Shown here in pieces: positions 1 to 5,812 of a stretch of DNA of 6,733 bases. A program made the position numbers and the translations under genes. A model generated the notes under the pieces. It was given only the letters and a program-made list of their open reading frames with translations, was not told where the DNA came from and ran no database searches. Every line of letters begins with the position of its first letter. The first letter of the stretch is position 1. This DNA comes from Spirochaetales bacterium (lineage in GTDB: Bacteria; Spirochaetota; Spirochaetia; Sphaerochaetales; Sphaerochaetaceae): the NCBI GenBank assembly GCA_028723145.1, contig JAQYFM010000257.1, positions 1 to 6,733 of the forward strand, read 5' to 3'.

Positions 1-118
1 TATTTAACTGTACAACAGTTCCGGTTACGATCTGACCGTCTTCAATGCCAGCAAGTGACTTTAGATACTGCTCTTGCAGTAATGACTGCATGTCAGTCAT
101 CTGAGTTTCATCTTCCAC
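1..118 (-). CDS. rpsA: 30S ribosomal protein S1, N-terminal fragment (runs off the window)
   Basis: Only the first 39 codons are present, and the frame is open to the window edge. S1 binds mRNA on the 30S subunit through repeated OB-fold S1 domains and helps start translation. The visible residues include YLKSL at 18-22 and EDGQIVTGTVVQLN at 26-39. The second stretch matches the start of a first S1 domain, whose usual form is G-x-I-V-x-G-x-V. Identity also rests on position, because rpsA commonly follows cmk in bacteria. The start chosen is GTG at 116-118. It has an AGGAG motif at 127-131 with an 8-base spacer, and a stop lies upstream in frame. The codons (CAG, CTG, GAC, GGC, ATC, ACC) are richer in G and C than in the neighbouring genes, as expected for a highly expressed ribosomal gene. 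From memory, T. pallidum has cmk and rpsA fused; here they are separate, 38 bp apart. Confidence 0.85.
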   Translation of the reverse strand, partial: MEDETQMTDMQSLLQEQYLKSLAGIEDGQIVTGTVVQLN

Positions 119-126
119 TTCTTTTG

Positions 127-131
127 CTCCT
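127..131 (-). promoter_or_regulatory. Shine-Dalgarno site of rpsA
   Basis: AGGAG lies 8 bases upstream of the GTG at 116-118. It decides the rpsA start, because the frame has no ATG before codon 7. No convincing -35/-10 pair is visible in the 38-bp gap to cmk, so rpsA may be read from the upstream operon or from a promoter inside cmk. Confidence 0.7.
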
Positions 132-156
132 ATAAAATTACATTAGTTATGTTAAG

Positions 157-789
157 TTATTTATCCATAACAGAAACAACTTTCTCACAAACTTCCTCAA
201 TGGTCAAGTAAGATGTATCAATATAAATAGCATCTTTTGAAATTTTTAATGCTCCAACTTCCTTATTTCGATCATTTTCATCTCTTTGAATAATATCTCT
301 AAGAACTTCTTCATATGTTTGACCTTCTGGATGTTGGTTAATTCTTCTTTTTGCTCTTATTTCTGGAGATGCGTCAAAGTAGAATTTGTACTCAGCATTT
401 GGAAAAATTACAGTAGTTGTATCTCTTCCTTCTGTTACAATATTCATATTTGATGCAACACTTCTAACCAAAGAAGTAATAATCTCTCTTACTCTTGGAT
501 CGGAAGAAACATAAGAGGCATTGAGATCAACATCAGGACCATGCAAAAGATTCTCTACATTCTTTCCATCAATACAAATATCTCCATTTACAACAGTGAT
601 GTTTGTTTCTTTTGCAGTCTTTAATACACTTTCTTTATCCCTTGGATCTAAACCCTTTTGAATATGGTTATATGTTACAGCGCGATAAAAAGATCCAGTA
701 TTGAGAAAATAAAATCCTAGACGCTTTGCAATAAGCTTTGCAATTGTGCTTTTACCACATCCTGCAGGTCCATCAATTGCTATTACCAT
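157..789 (-). CDS. cmk: Cytidylate kinase (CMP/dCMP kinase)
   Basis: This cytoplasmic enzyme transfers phosphate from ATP to CMP or dCMP, giving CDP or dCDP for nucleic acid and lipid precursor synthesis. The 210 residues fit the usual bacterial length of about 215-225. Visible parts are the P-loop GPAGCGKST at 7-15, the substrate-site segment LNTGSFYRAVT at 29-39, EGRD at 120-123, SPEIRAKRR at 141-149, the lid segment with RDENDR at 169-174, and the late IDTSYLTIEEV at 190-200. The common form of the 119-127 region is DGRDIGT; here it is EGRDTTT, which I associate from memory with spirochaete enzymes. The ATG at 787-789 has GGGAG with a 7-base spacer and overlaps the end of the rluB-like gene by 17 bp. 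It precedes rpsA, a widespread pairing. Confidence 0.95.
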   Translation of the reverse strand: MVIAIDGPAGCGKSTIAKLIAKRLGFYFLNTGSFYRAVTYNHIQKGLDPRDKESVLKTAKETNITVVNGDICIDGKNVENLLHGPDVDLNASYVSSDPRVREIITSLVRSVASNMNIVTEGRDTTTVIFPNAEYKFYFDASPEIRAKRRINQHPEGQTYEEVLRDIIQRDENDRNKEVGALKISKDAIYIDTSYLTIEEVCEKVVSVMDK

Positions 790-1594
790 TTCTTTTCTCC
801 CTTAACGCTTTCTTTTCAGCTTTTTCTCTTTTAAGTGCTGCACCAAACTTCTTTCTTTCAACTAAAGTTGTTTTACCTGCAAGAAGTCCATCAATTTCTT
901 TTTTAGTTAAATTGCGATACTCACCAGGTTGCATGTTACCAAGCAAAATACAACCAATTCTAACTCGAGTTAAACCTTTTACCTCATAGCCAAGGAATGA
1001 GAATATTTTTCTAATTTCTCTATTTTTACCTTCAATTAAGGTTACCTTGATATAATCCTTTCTACGAGGAACAAATTCATATGATTTAATTCTATATGGC
1101 TTATCCATATCGATATAAAGCCCCTTTAAAGCTCTATTTAAATCATCAACGGTGCACATTCTATCTAAGTGAACTAAATACTCTTTTTCTATTTCCTGCG
1201 ATGGATGCATAATTTTATTTGCAAAATCACCATCATTTGTAAAGAGAATAAGGCCATTGGAATCGCGGTCTAGACGTCCTACATTGAAAAGAAGATTTTG
1301 ATCTCTAATACCAATTAACTCTCTTGCATACTTTGTTTCATTAGGATCGAAGTTCGTACATACATATCCCTTTGGTTTGTTAAGTGCAATATAATATGAT
1401 TTATCGACTACCTCTACTGTTTCTGTATCAACTTGGACGATGTCATTTTCATTAACCTTTACACCCATTTCCCTAATTGTTTTATTATTTACCATGACAC
1501 GACCATCAGCGATAAGCTGTTCACAGTATCTTCTGCTTCCGCAACCGCACTTTGCTAAATAAGCTTGTAGTCTAATAGGATATTCTATGATCAT
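773..1594 (-). CDS. rluB: RsuA/RluB/RluE-family rRNA pseudouridine synthase
   Basis: It isomerises a specific uridine of ribosomal RNA to pseudouridine; family and neighbourhood suggest 23S rRNA (RluB type). Of 273 residues, about 7-52 form an S4 RNA-binding domain (RLQAYLAKCGCGSRRYCEQL) and 66-235 the synthase domain. The catalytic motif NVGRLDRDSNGLILFTNDGD is at 104-123, with the nucleophilic Asp at 109. KEYLVHLD lies at 137-144 and EGKNREIRKIF, the usual late motif, at 188-198. The C-terminus (about 247-270) is a basic tail rich in Lys and Arg, possibly extra RNA contact. The ATG at 1592-1594 overlaps the scpB stop as ATGA and has AAGGAG 7 bases upstream, inside scpB. The scpA-scpB-rluB order is common in bacteria. 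Family assignment is firm; the exact target uridine, and so the choice of rluB over rsuA, rests on context. Confidence 0.93.
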   Translation of the reverse strand: MIIEYPIRLQAYLAKCGCGSRRYCEQLIADGRVMVNNKTIREMGVKVNENDIVQVDTETVEVVDKSYYIALNKPKGYVCTNFDPNETKYARELIGIRDQNLLFNVGRLDRDSNGLILFTNDGDFANKIMHPSQEIEKEYLVHLDRMCTVDDLNRALKGLYIDMDKPYRIKSYEFVPRRKDYIKVTLIEGKNREIRKIFSFLGYEVKGLTRVRIGCILLGNMQPGEYRNLTKKEIDGLLAGKTTLVERKKFGAALKREKAEKKALREKRNGNSN

Positions 1595-2142
1595 TTCTCT
1601 TCTCCTTCACCTTTATCAAATCGCATTTTATCAATATCTGAGAGCTTAGGCAAATCACTTATTGATTGTAAGCCAAATTCAAATAAGAATTTACGGCTAG
1701 TACCATATAAGCAAGGATGGCCCTGTACATCCTTTCTTCCAACTATTTTTATGTATTCTCTATCTCTTAAAAGCCTTACGATTGTATCAGAGGTAACACC
1801 TCTTATATTATCTATTTCTTTTCTAGTTATTGGCTGAGAATAAGCAACAATTGATAGAGTTTCGAGTGCTGCACGAGAGAGCCTTTTATCAACCTTTTTA
1901 CCATAGGTTTGTCTTAGATCATCATAAAGCTCACTAAGAGGCGAAAAACAAAATGTTTCATCCTCATTTGTTTTTAGATAAATTCCATGGCCTTCTTTTT
2001 CATAAGCCTTCTTTAACTCATTTATTGCTTTCTCACATTCTTTTTCACTGATGTTGCTCATTGCAGCTAGTTTTTCGATAGTCAGTGCTTCATTTTCAAT
2101 AAATAAAATAGTTTCAATTAACTTTGCATTATGAGATAGCAC
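1591..2142 (-). CDS. scpB: Segregation and condensation protein B
   Basis: ScpB is the dimeric kleisin-associated winged-helix subunit that binds ScpA in the SMC-ScpAB condensin complex, which helps organise and segregate chromosomes. Two winged-helix units are visible: an N-terminal one from KLIETILFIENEALTIEKLA, and a C-terminal one with the family signature LSRAALETLSIVAYSQPIT followed by RKEIDNIRGV and GRKDVQGHPCLYGTSRKFL. I chose GTG at 2140-2142 (183 residues). It follows AGGAGG at 2149-2154 by 6 bases, and the resulting N-terminus begins just before the conserved LIETILF helix. The longer in-frame ATG at 2155-2157 would add MRRIR, has only a weak purine run upstream and overlaps scpA by 14 bp. 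With the GTG, scpB starts one base after the scpA TAG. It overlaps the following rluB-like gene by 4 bp (ATGA). Confidence 0.95.
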   Translation of the reverse strand: MLSHNAKLIETILFIENEALTIEKLAAMSNISEKECEKAINELKKAYEKEGHGIYLKTNEDETFCFSPLSELYDDLRQTYGKKVDKRLSRAALETLSIVAYSQPITRKEIDNIRGVTSDTIVRLLRDREYIKIVGRKDVQGHPCLYGTSRKFLFEFGLQSISDLPKLSDIDKMRFDKGEGEEK

Positions 2143-2143
2143 T

Positions 2144-3088
2144 CTAATCCTCCTCATCTAAGAGATTTTCTTCATCTCCGATGTACTCTAAATCCTCTTC
2201 CTCTTTATTAGTTTCATATTGAATTTCTTCAGCTTCAATGATTGCTTTTGCATCTTTTGTTATTACAGAGAAATCATCTGCATCAGCTAAATCATGTTCT
2301 ACAATTTCATCATATGATCTATCAACATCATCTGCATCACGCTCATCAAAGTCTAATGGACGCTTAGTAATATATATTTCCCCAAATTCTTCATCTTGCC
2401 TTATTAATATCATTGAGAACTTACATGATTCTAGTATAGCCATAAAAGAACAAATGATGTGAAGAGGGTTTGTAAAATCCTTTATTAAATCAGAAAGTTT
2501 AATTTCATTACTTTTTTCTAGAAGCTCACCCATAAGAGCTATTTTTTCTTTTACAGTTACTTCTTCATAAACGTTAAATAACTTATTAGGTGCAATTTGC
2601 TTTACTAACTTTGAATAAGTTTCTAAAAGAGTCTGTAGAGTAACGTCCTTAAATAAATCTTTATCTTCAAAAGGAAGCGCAAATAAGTTTTCTCTTCGTG
2701 GAATGTAAAAACTATCACTAGTTGTTACACCCATAAGTAAATCTGTATATTTTTTGAACTTTTGGTAATCTAATAACCTATCAACAAGCTCCCTTCTTGG
2801 GTCCTCATATTCTTCATCAAATTCAACCTCTACAGGTAGGAGCATCCTTGATTTTATATAAAGTAAATCTGCAGCCATTTTATAAAAGTCTGCAAGATTA
2901 CGAAGTGTCGTTTTATGAGTATTAATATACTCAATAAATTGCTCAGTTATTTCACAAATAGGAATGTTATATATGTTAATTTCGGCTTTCTGAATTTGGT
3001 ATAAAAGTAAATCAAGCGGGCCTTCAAACTCTTCTGTTTTGAAGACCTGCTTTACCTCACCAAAATTCTCCTGGCTTTCAGTTATCAT
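2144..3088 (-). CDS. scpA: Segregation and condensation protein A (kleisin) with long acidic C-terminal tail
   Basis: ScpA is the kleisin that bridges the SMC heads and binds ScpB in the bacterial condensin. The N-terminal kleisin helix motif is clear: EEFEGPLDLLLYQIQKAEIN at 19-38, then IYNIPICEITEQFIEYI at 39-55 and DLLYIKSRMLLP at 74-85. The C-terminal winged helix runs about 180-244 and includes LSDLIKDF and FMAILE before YITKRP. Typical ScpA ends near there, at roughly 240-260 residues. This one continues for about 70 residues (245-314) with 31 Asp/Glu and only 5 Lys/Arg, probably disordered. The ATG at 3086-3088 overlaps the recA stop as TAATG and has only a weak purine run (AAGAAGAG) upstream, so it probably relies on ribosomes finishing recA. 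The stop is TAG. Confidence 0.95.
   Translation of the reverse strand: MITESQENFGEVKQVFKTEEFEGPLDLLLYQIQKAEINIYNIPICEITEQFIEYINTHKTTLRNLADFYKMAADLLYIKSRMLLPVEVEFDEEYEDPRRELVDRLLDYQKFKKYTDLLMGVTTSDSFYIPRRENLFALPFEDKDLFKDVTLQTLLETYSKLVKQIAPNKLFNVYEEVTVKEKIALMGELLEKSNEIKLSDLIKDFTNPLHIICSFMAILESCKFSMILIRQDEEFGEIYITKRPLDFDERDADDVDRSYDEIVEHDLADADDFSVITKDAKAIIEAEEIQYETNKEEEDLEYIGDEENLLDEED
2149..2154 (-). promoter_or_regulatory. Strong Shine-Dalgarno site deciding the scpB start
   Basis: AGGAGG lies within the last codons of scpA, 6 bases before the GTG at 2140-2142. The two Arg codons (AGG AGG) of the longer open frame are this ribosome binding site, which argues that they are not translated as part of ScpB. 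Confidence 0.75.
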
Positions 3089-4134
3089 TACTCTTCTTTT
3101 GTCTCTGTAGCAGTTTCTTCTTCTTTACTAAACATAATCTTTCTTAGCTTAGCAACAAGTTCTTCTGTTATTTGAGGATTATTAGTAAAGTAATCAAGAG
3201 TTTTATCTCTACCTTGACCAATCTTTTCACCATTATAACTGAACCATGAACCAGACTTTTCAACTAACTCATACTTTAAAGCTGCATCAAGCATAGAACC
3301 TACATAAGAAATACCCTTACCAAATAAGATATCAATTTCACACTTCTTAAATGGTGGAGCAACCTTATTTTTAACAATCTTTACTCTAACTCTATTACCA
3401 ACGATATCATCTTGGTTTTTACCAATTGACTCAATCTTTCTAACATCCATTCTAACAGATGCATAGAACTTTAGTGCATTACCACCTGTTGTAGTTTCAG
3501 GGTTTCCAAACATAACACCAATTTTCATTCTAAGCTGGTTGATGAAAATAATGGTTGCATTACTTTTTGCTAAAATACCAGTTAGTTTTCTGAGAGCTTG
3601 GCTCATCAAACGAGCTTGAACACCCATGTGTGAGTCTCCCATATCACCTTCAATTTCAGCCTGAGGAGTAAGCGCAGCTACAGAGTCAATAACAACGATA
3701 TCAACAGCACCAGAACGCACAAGTGATTCTGCAATCTCAAGTGCTTGCTCACCGCTATCTGGTTGGCTTATCCATAAATCATCGATATTAACGCCTAAGT
3801 TCTTTGCGTAAGTTGGGTCTAACGCATGTTCTGCATCGATAAATGCTGCAGTTCCTCCACCCTTTTGGCATTCAGCAATTGCATGTAAAGCAAGTGTTGT
3901 TTTACCTGAACTTTCAGGTCCATAGATTTCAATAATTCTTCCCTTTGGGTATCCACCTACTCCTAATGCTTCATCAAGCAGGAGAGATCCAGAAGGAATA
4001 GCCTCGATATCAAGAGTATCCTTGGCATCACCAAGTCTCATAAGTGAGCCTTTGCCAAATTGTTTGTCAATTTGTGCTCTAGCTGCTTCGAGTGCTTCCG
4101 CCCTAGCCTTTTTTACACTGTCATTCTTTTCCAT
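3088..4134 (-). CDS. recA: Recombinase RecA
   Basis: RecA forms ATP-dependent filaments on single-stranded DNA and drives homologous pairing and strand exchange in repair. The 348 residues are full length. An N-terminal oligomerisation helix is followed by Walker A GPESSGKT at 72-79, FIDAEHALDP at 98-107 with catalytic Glu102, and Walker B VVIDS at 147-151. The allosteric Gln is at 200 in FINQLRMKIG, and loop L2 covers about 201-218 (FGNPETTTGGNALKF). The C-terminal domain ends in an acidic tail, EEETATETKEE. The L2 region and the DDIVGNRVRVKIVKNKVAPPF stretch look spirochaete- or proteobacteria-like rather than Gram-positive. The ATG at 4132-4134 has AGGAG at 4144-4148 with a 9-base spacer. 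I see no Bacillus-type (GAAC-N4-GTTC) or Leptospira-type (TTTG-N5-CAAA) LexA box in the gap or the end of dtd. Confidence 0.99.
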   Translation of the reverse strand: MEKNDSVKKARAEALEAARAQIDKQFGKGSLMRLGDAKDTLDIEAIPSGSLLLDEALGVGGYPKGRIIEIYGPESSGKTTLALHAIAECQKGGGTAAFIDAEHALDPTYAKNLGVNIDDLWISQPDSGEQALEIAESLVRSGAVDIVVIDSVAALTPQAEIEGDMGDSHMGVQARLMSQALRKLTGILAKSNATIIFINQLRMKIGVMFGNPETTTGGNALKFYASVRMDVRKIESIGKNQDDIVGNRVRVKIVKNKVAPPFKKCEIDILFGKGISYVGSMLDAALKYELVEKSGSWFSYNGEKIGQGRDKTLDYFTNNPQITEELVAKLRKIMFSKEEETATETKEE

Positions 4135-4184
4135 ATATTTAGTCTCCTGCTAATAATAGTAAAAATTTTTATTTTTTTGTTATT
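4135..4184 (-). promoter_or_regulatory. dtd-recA gap: AT-only palindrome, A-tracts, possible weak promoter
   Basis: This is one of only two real gaps in the eight-gene run. It holds the recA ribosome binding site (AGGAG, 4144-4148), the perfect 12-bp palindrome TAAAAATTTTTA (4160-4171) and a run of A-tracts on the minus strand (about 4172-4184). A weak -35/-10 pair can be drawn, TTTTCA in the end of dtd then TAAAAA after 17 bases, each matching 4 of 6 consensus positions. Such matches are frequent in AT-rich DNA. A separate recA promoter here is possible but not shown. Confidence 0.25.
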
Positions 4185-4637
4185 TTATTTGAAAAGATCT
4201 CTACTTTCTAGCACAAATGTTTCAGGTCCATCATTTACGTAAGAAACCATCATGTGTGCCCCAAACTCACCAGTGCTAACCTTATAACCTTGAGATATAA
4301 GATAGTCTATGGCTTTTTCATAGAATATTTTCGCTTTACTTCCTGGAGCCGCACTATCAAGAGAAGGACGATTACCTGCATAAATATTTGTTTCAAGAGT
4401 GAATTGGCTGATAAGTAATATACTTCCACCATAGCTCTTTAAATTTAAGTTCATCCTATTGTTTTCATCTTTAAAGATTCTCATCTTTAAGATTTTTTCA
4501 AAAAAAGGAATTACATCCTTTTCATCATCATCCTTTGCAACTCCATAGTAGATAAGCATTCCATCATCAATTGAGCCAACGATATTATTATCTACACTTA
4601 CTGTTGCATTGTGGACAGTTTGAATTACTGCTTTCAC
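4185..4637 (-). CDS. dtd: D-aminoacyl-tRNA deacylase
   Basis: It hydrolyses D-aminoacyl-tRNAs and glycyl-tRNA(Ala) formed by mistake, acting as a cytoplasmic chirality proofreader. Both family motifs are intact: SQFTL at 77-81 and NDGPET at 135-140, whose Gly-Pro forms the cross-subunit selectivity loop. The frame stays open from an upstream GTG at 4641-4643, but I chose GTG at 4635-4637 (150 residues, MKAVIQTV). That start matches the family's usual MRAVVQRV beginning, places SQFTL exactly at 77-81, and has GGAG (4643-4646) with a 5-base spacer. It also gives a 4-bp GTGA overlap with the rpe stop. The upstream GTG would lie directly on top of the same ribosome binding site. About 50 bp separate it from recA downstream. 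Confidence 0.95.
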   Translation of the reverse strand: MKAVIQTVHNATVSVDNNIVGSIDDGMLIYYGVAKDDDEKDVIPFFEKILKMRIFKDENNRMNLNLKSYGGSILLISQFTLETNIYAGNRPSLDSAAPGSKAKIFYEKAIDYLISQGYKVSTGEFGAHMMVSYVNDGPETFVLESRDLFK

Positions 4638-5296
4638 TTGCACTCCATAATTAATTTATTCATCTTTGAGACAAACTCTGCTTTATCATCACTTAAGAAG
4701 AATGCAGATCCAGTTACTGCTAAATCTGCTCCAGCTGTAGCTACATCTTGAACAGTTGAAAGATTAACACCTCCATCAACACTAATTAGATAATTGAAAT
4801 CTTCTTTTTCCTTGATATCTCTAAGTTCTACTACTTTATCAAGACATGATTGTATAAGCTTTTGTCCACCATATCCTGGATTAACTGTCATAACTAATAC
4901 TAAATCAACCATATCAAGGATAGGTAGAATTTGGGAAACAGGAGTAGATGGAACAATTGATATTCCACATTTAATTCCTGCAGCTTTAATTCTTTGTAAT
5001 ACTCTATGAATGTGTACTGTACTTTCTTGATGTATTGTAATAATGTCGCTACCTGCTTCGATAAAGGAATCGATTTTATCTTCTGGGCGTTCAACCATTA
5101 AATGAACATCAAATATTAAATTACAATTTCTTCTGATATCTTTAACTAGTTTAGCACCAAAGGTTATTTCTGGTACAAATAAACCATCCATTACATCTAG
5201 ATGGAGATATTCAAGTCCAAGTTCTTCAACTTGGCTAACTGCTTTTGCAACATTGGAAAAGTTGCATGATAGAATTGAAGGAGCTAATTTCATCAT
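4634..5296 (-). CDS. rpe: Ribulose-phosphate 3-epimerase
   Basis: It interconverts D-ribulose 5-phosphate and D-xylulose 5-phosphate in the pentose phosphate pathway as a metal-dependent TIM-barrel enzyme. Numbering from the second Met (MKLAPS), visible features are APSILS at 4-9, LHLDVMDGLFVP at 30-41 with metal-site His31 and catalytic Asp33, DVHLMV with His64 at 62-67, VNPGYGGQK at 137-145, SVDGGV with the second catalytic Asp173 at 171-176, and phosphate-binding TGSAFF at 194-199. The start is uncertain. Two adjacent ATGs (5294-5296 and 5291-5293) fit the family N-terminus but lack a nearby Shine-Dalgarno. An upstream TTG at 5312-5314 has AAAGGA too close to it and would add MYIINF. I list the first ATG. 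It follows the terminator-like hairpin and overlaps dtd by 4 bp. Confidence 0.96.
   Translation of the reverse strand: MMKLAPSILSCNFSNVAKAVSQVEELGLEYLHLDVMDGLFVPEITFGAKLVKDIRRNCNLIFDVHLMVERPEDKIDSFIEAGSDIITIHQESTVHIHRVLQRIKAAGIKCGISIVPSTPVSQILPILDMVDLVLVMTVNPGYGGQKLIQSCLDKVVELRDIKEKEDFNYLISVDGGVNLSTVQDVATAGADLAVTGSAFFLSDDKAEFVSKMNKLIMECK
4643..4646 (-). promoter_or_regulatory. Shine-Dalgarno site deciding the dtd start
   Basis: GGAG, within the last codons of rpe, lies 5 bases before GTG 4635-4637. It overlaps the alternative GTG at 4641-4643, which therefore could not use it. Confidence 0.6.
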
Positions 5297-5303
5297 GAAA
5301 TTA

Positions 5304-5332
5304 ATTATATACAAATTCCTTTATAACATAAA
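5304..5332 (-). promoter_or_regulatory. Candidate promoter of the rpe-dtd-recA run
   Basis: A perfect TATAAT lies at 5304-5309 on the minus strand, with TTTATG (3 of 6 matches to TTGACA) at 5327-5332 after a 17-base spacer. It sits directly downstream of a terminator-like hairpin, where a new promoter would be expected. Transcription would begin about at the rpe ATG, giving a very short or no leader. The -35 is weak and TATAAT is common in such AT-rich DNA. Confidence 0.35.
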
Positions 5333-5334
5333 GG
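5318..5334 (-). repeat. Small inverted repeat covering the AAAGGA upstream of rpe
   Basis: The 7-bp arms CCTTTAT and ATAAAGG are perfect and separated by 3 bases. In RNA the arm would hide the only purine-rich Shine-Dalgarno-like sequence ahead of rpe. It shares three bases (5332-5334) with the larger hairpin at 5332-5355, so the two cannot fully form together. Confidence 0.5.
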
Positions 5335-5355
5335 GCTACACGAACGTGTAACCCT
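5332..5355 (-). terminator. Intrinsic-terminator-like hairpin ending the transporter operon
   Basis: Read on the minus strand, the arms AGGGTTACAC and GTGTAGCCCT form a 10-bp stem with one G-U pair and a 4-base GTTC loop. A short, imperfect T-rich stretch follows (TTTATGTTAT). It starts 7 bases after the stop of the small membrane protein gene and before rpe, the right place to separate the two units. The weak T-run suggests partial read-through or a role in mRNA 3' end protection. Confidence 0.6.
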
Positions 5356-5362
5356 AATAGTG

Positions 5363-5812
5363 TTATTCAAATAATGCTGCTGTATCGTCTGTGATAATTT
5401 CATCCCCTCCAGTTTGTACGCTTTGAGTTTCAATGATAAACTCCTGCATCCATTCACTTTGGTCTAAACCTGCCATGAAGGCTGGAAGGTTAATTATTAC
5501 ATTTTTCATATTTAAAGGAAGCTTTAGTTTTATTTCTTTCTCTTCCCCATTAGCCTCTACCTTGAATTTGTGACTTTGATTAACAACAGTAAATACATCT
5601 CTATCACGTTTAGCAAGACCAAGAGGTTCCTGCTTATCAACAGATACTTCTACATAGCTAAAAGCCTTTAATGATCCATAATCCTTGTTATCAATGTAGA
5701 TGTTATGTTGCTTACCTATTACATACATCAAAATAGCTACTAAAATTACTACAAGTATTGCAACTAAGCGAATATAAAAGGTTTTTGTTGGTTTTTTTAC
5801 CTCAAATTTCAT
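5363..5812 (-). CDS. Small single-pass membrane protein of unknown function, coupled to the permease gene
   Basis: I do not recognise this 149-residue protein with certainty. It has a basic N-terminus (MKFEVKKPTK), one strong membrane helix at about 13-33 (YIRLVAILVVILVAILMYVIG), and then a soluble, probably beta-rich domain that should face outside the cytoplasm. The tail, about 131-149, is acidic (GGDEIITDDTAALFE). There is no lipobox Cys and no clear signal-peptidase site, so it is probably anchored by its N-terminus. Its ATG overlaps the permease stop by one base (TAATG) and has GAGGAG (5821-5826) with an 8-base spacer. The tight coupling suggests it works with, or helps assemble, the ABC transporter. 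It may belong to one of the small DUF families found beside spirochaete sugar permeases; I could not check that. Confidence 0.75.
   Translation of the reverse strand: MKFEVKKPTKTFYIRLVAILVVILVAILMYVIGKQHNIYIDNKDYGSLKAFSYVEVSVDKQEPLGLAKRDRDVFTVVNQSHKFKVEANGEEKEIKLKLPLNMKNVIINLPAFMAGLDQSEWMQEFIIETQSVQTGGDEIITDDTAALFE

Noticed and set aside
738..989. Plus-strand open frame opposite cmk and rluB
   Set aside because: It is antisense to two well-supported genes, with no ribosome site or recognisable protein. The same applies to the plus-strand frames at 2238-2462, 4060-4242, 4794-5009 and 5758-5982.
3088..4134. Low-GC Firmicute (Clostridia) as the source organism
   Set aside because: AT content and scpAB-rluB order would fit, but the RecA L2 region (RMKIG, TTTGGNALKF) and the recA/cmk/rpsA neighbourhood fit a spirochaete better.
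4160..4171. TAAAAATTTTTA as a terminator between dtd and recA
   Set aside because: The stem would be purely A-T with no GC-rich base and no room for a loop, so it is unlikely to stop transcription. It is better seen as AT-rich promoter-like or bent DNA.
4900..5094. Minus-strand 64-codon frame inside rpe
   Set aside because: It is an alternate frame entirely within rpe, with low-complexity hydrophobic/Lys composition typical of an AT-rich shadow frame.
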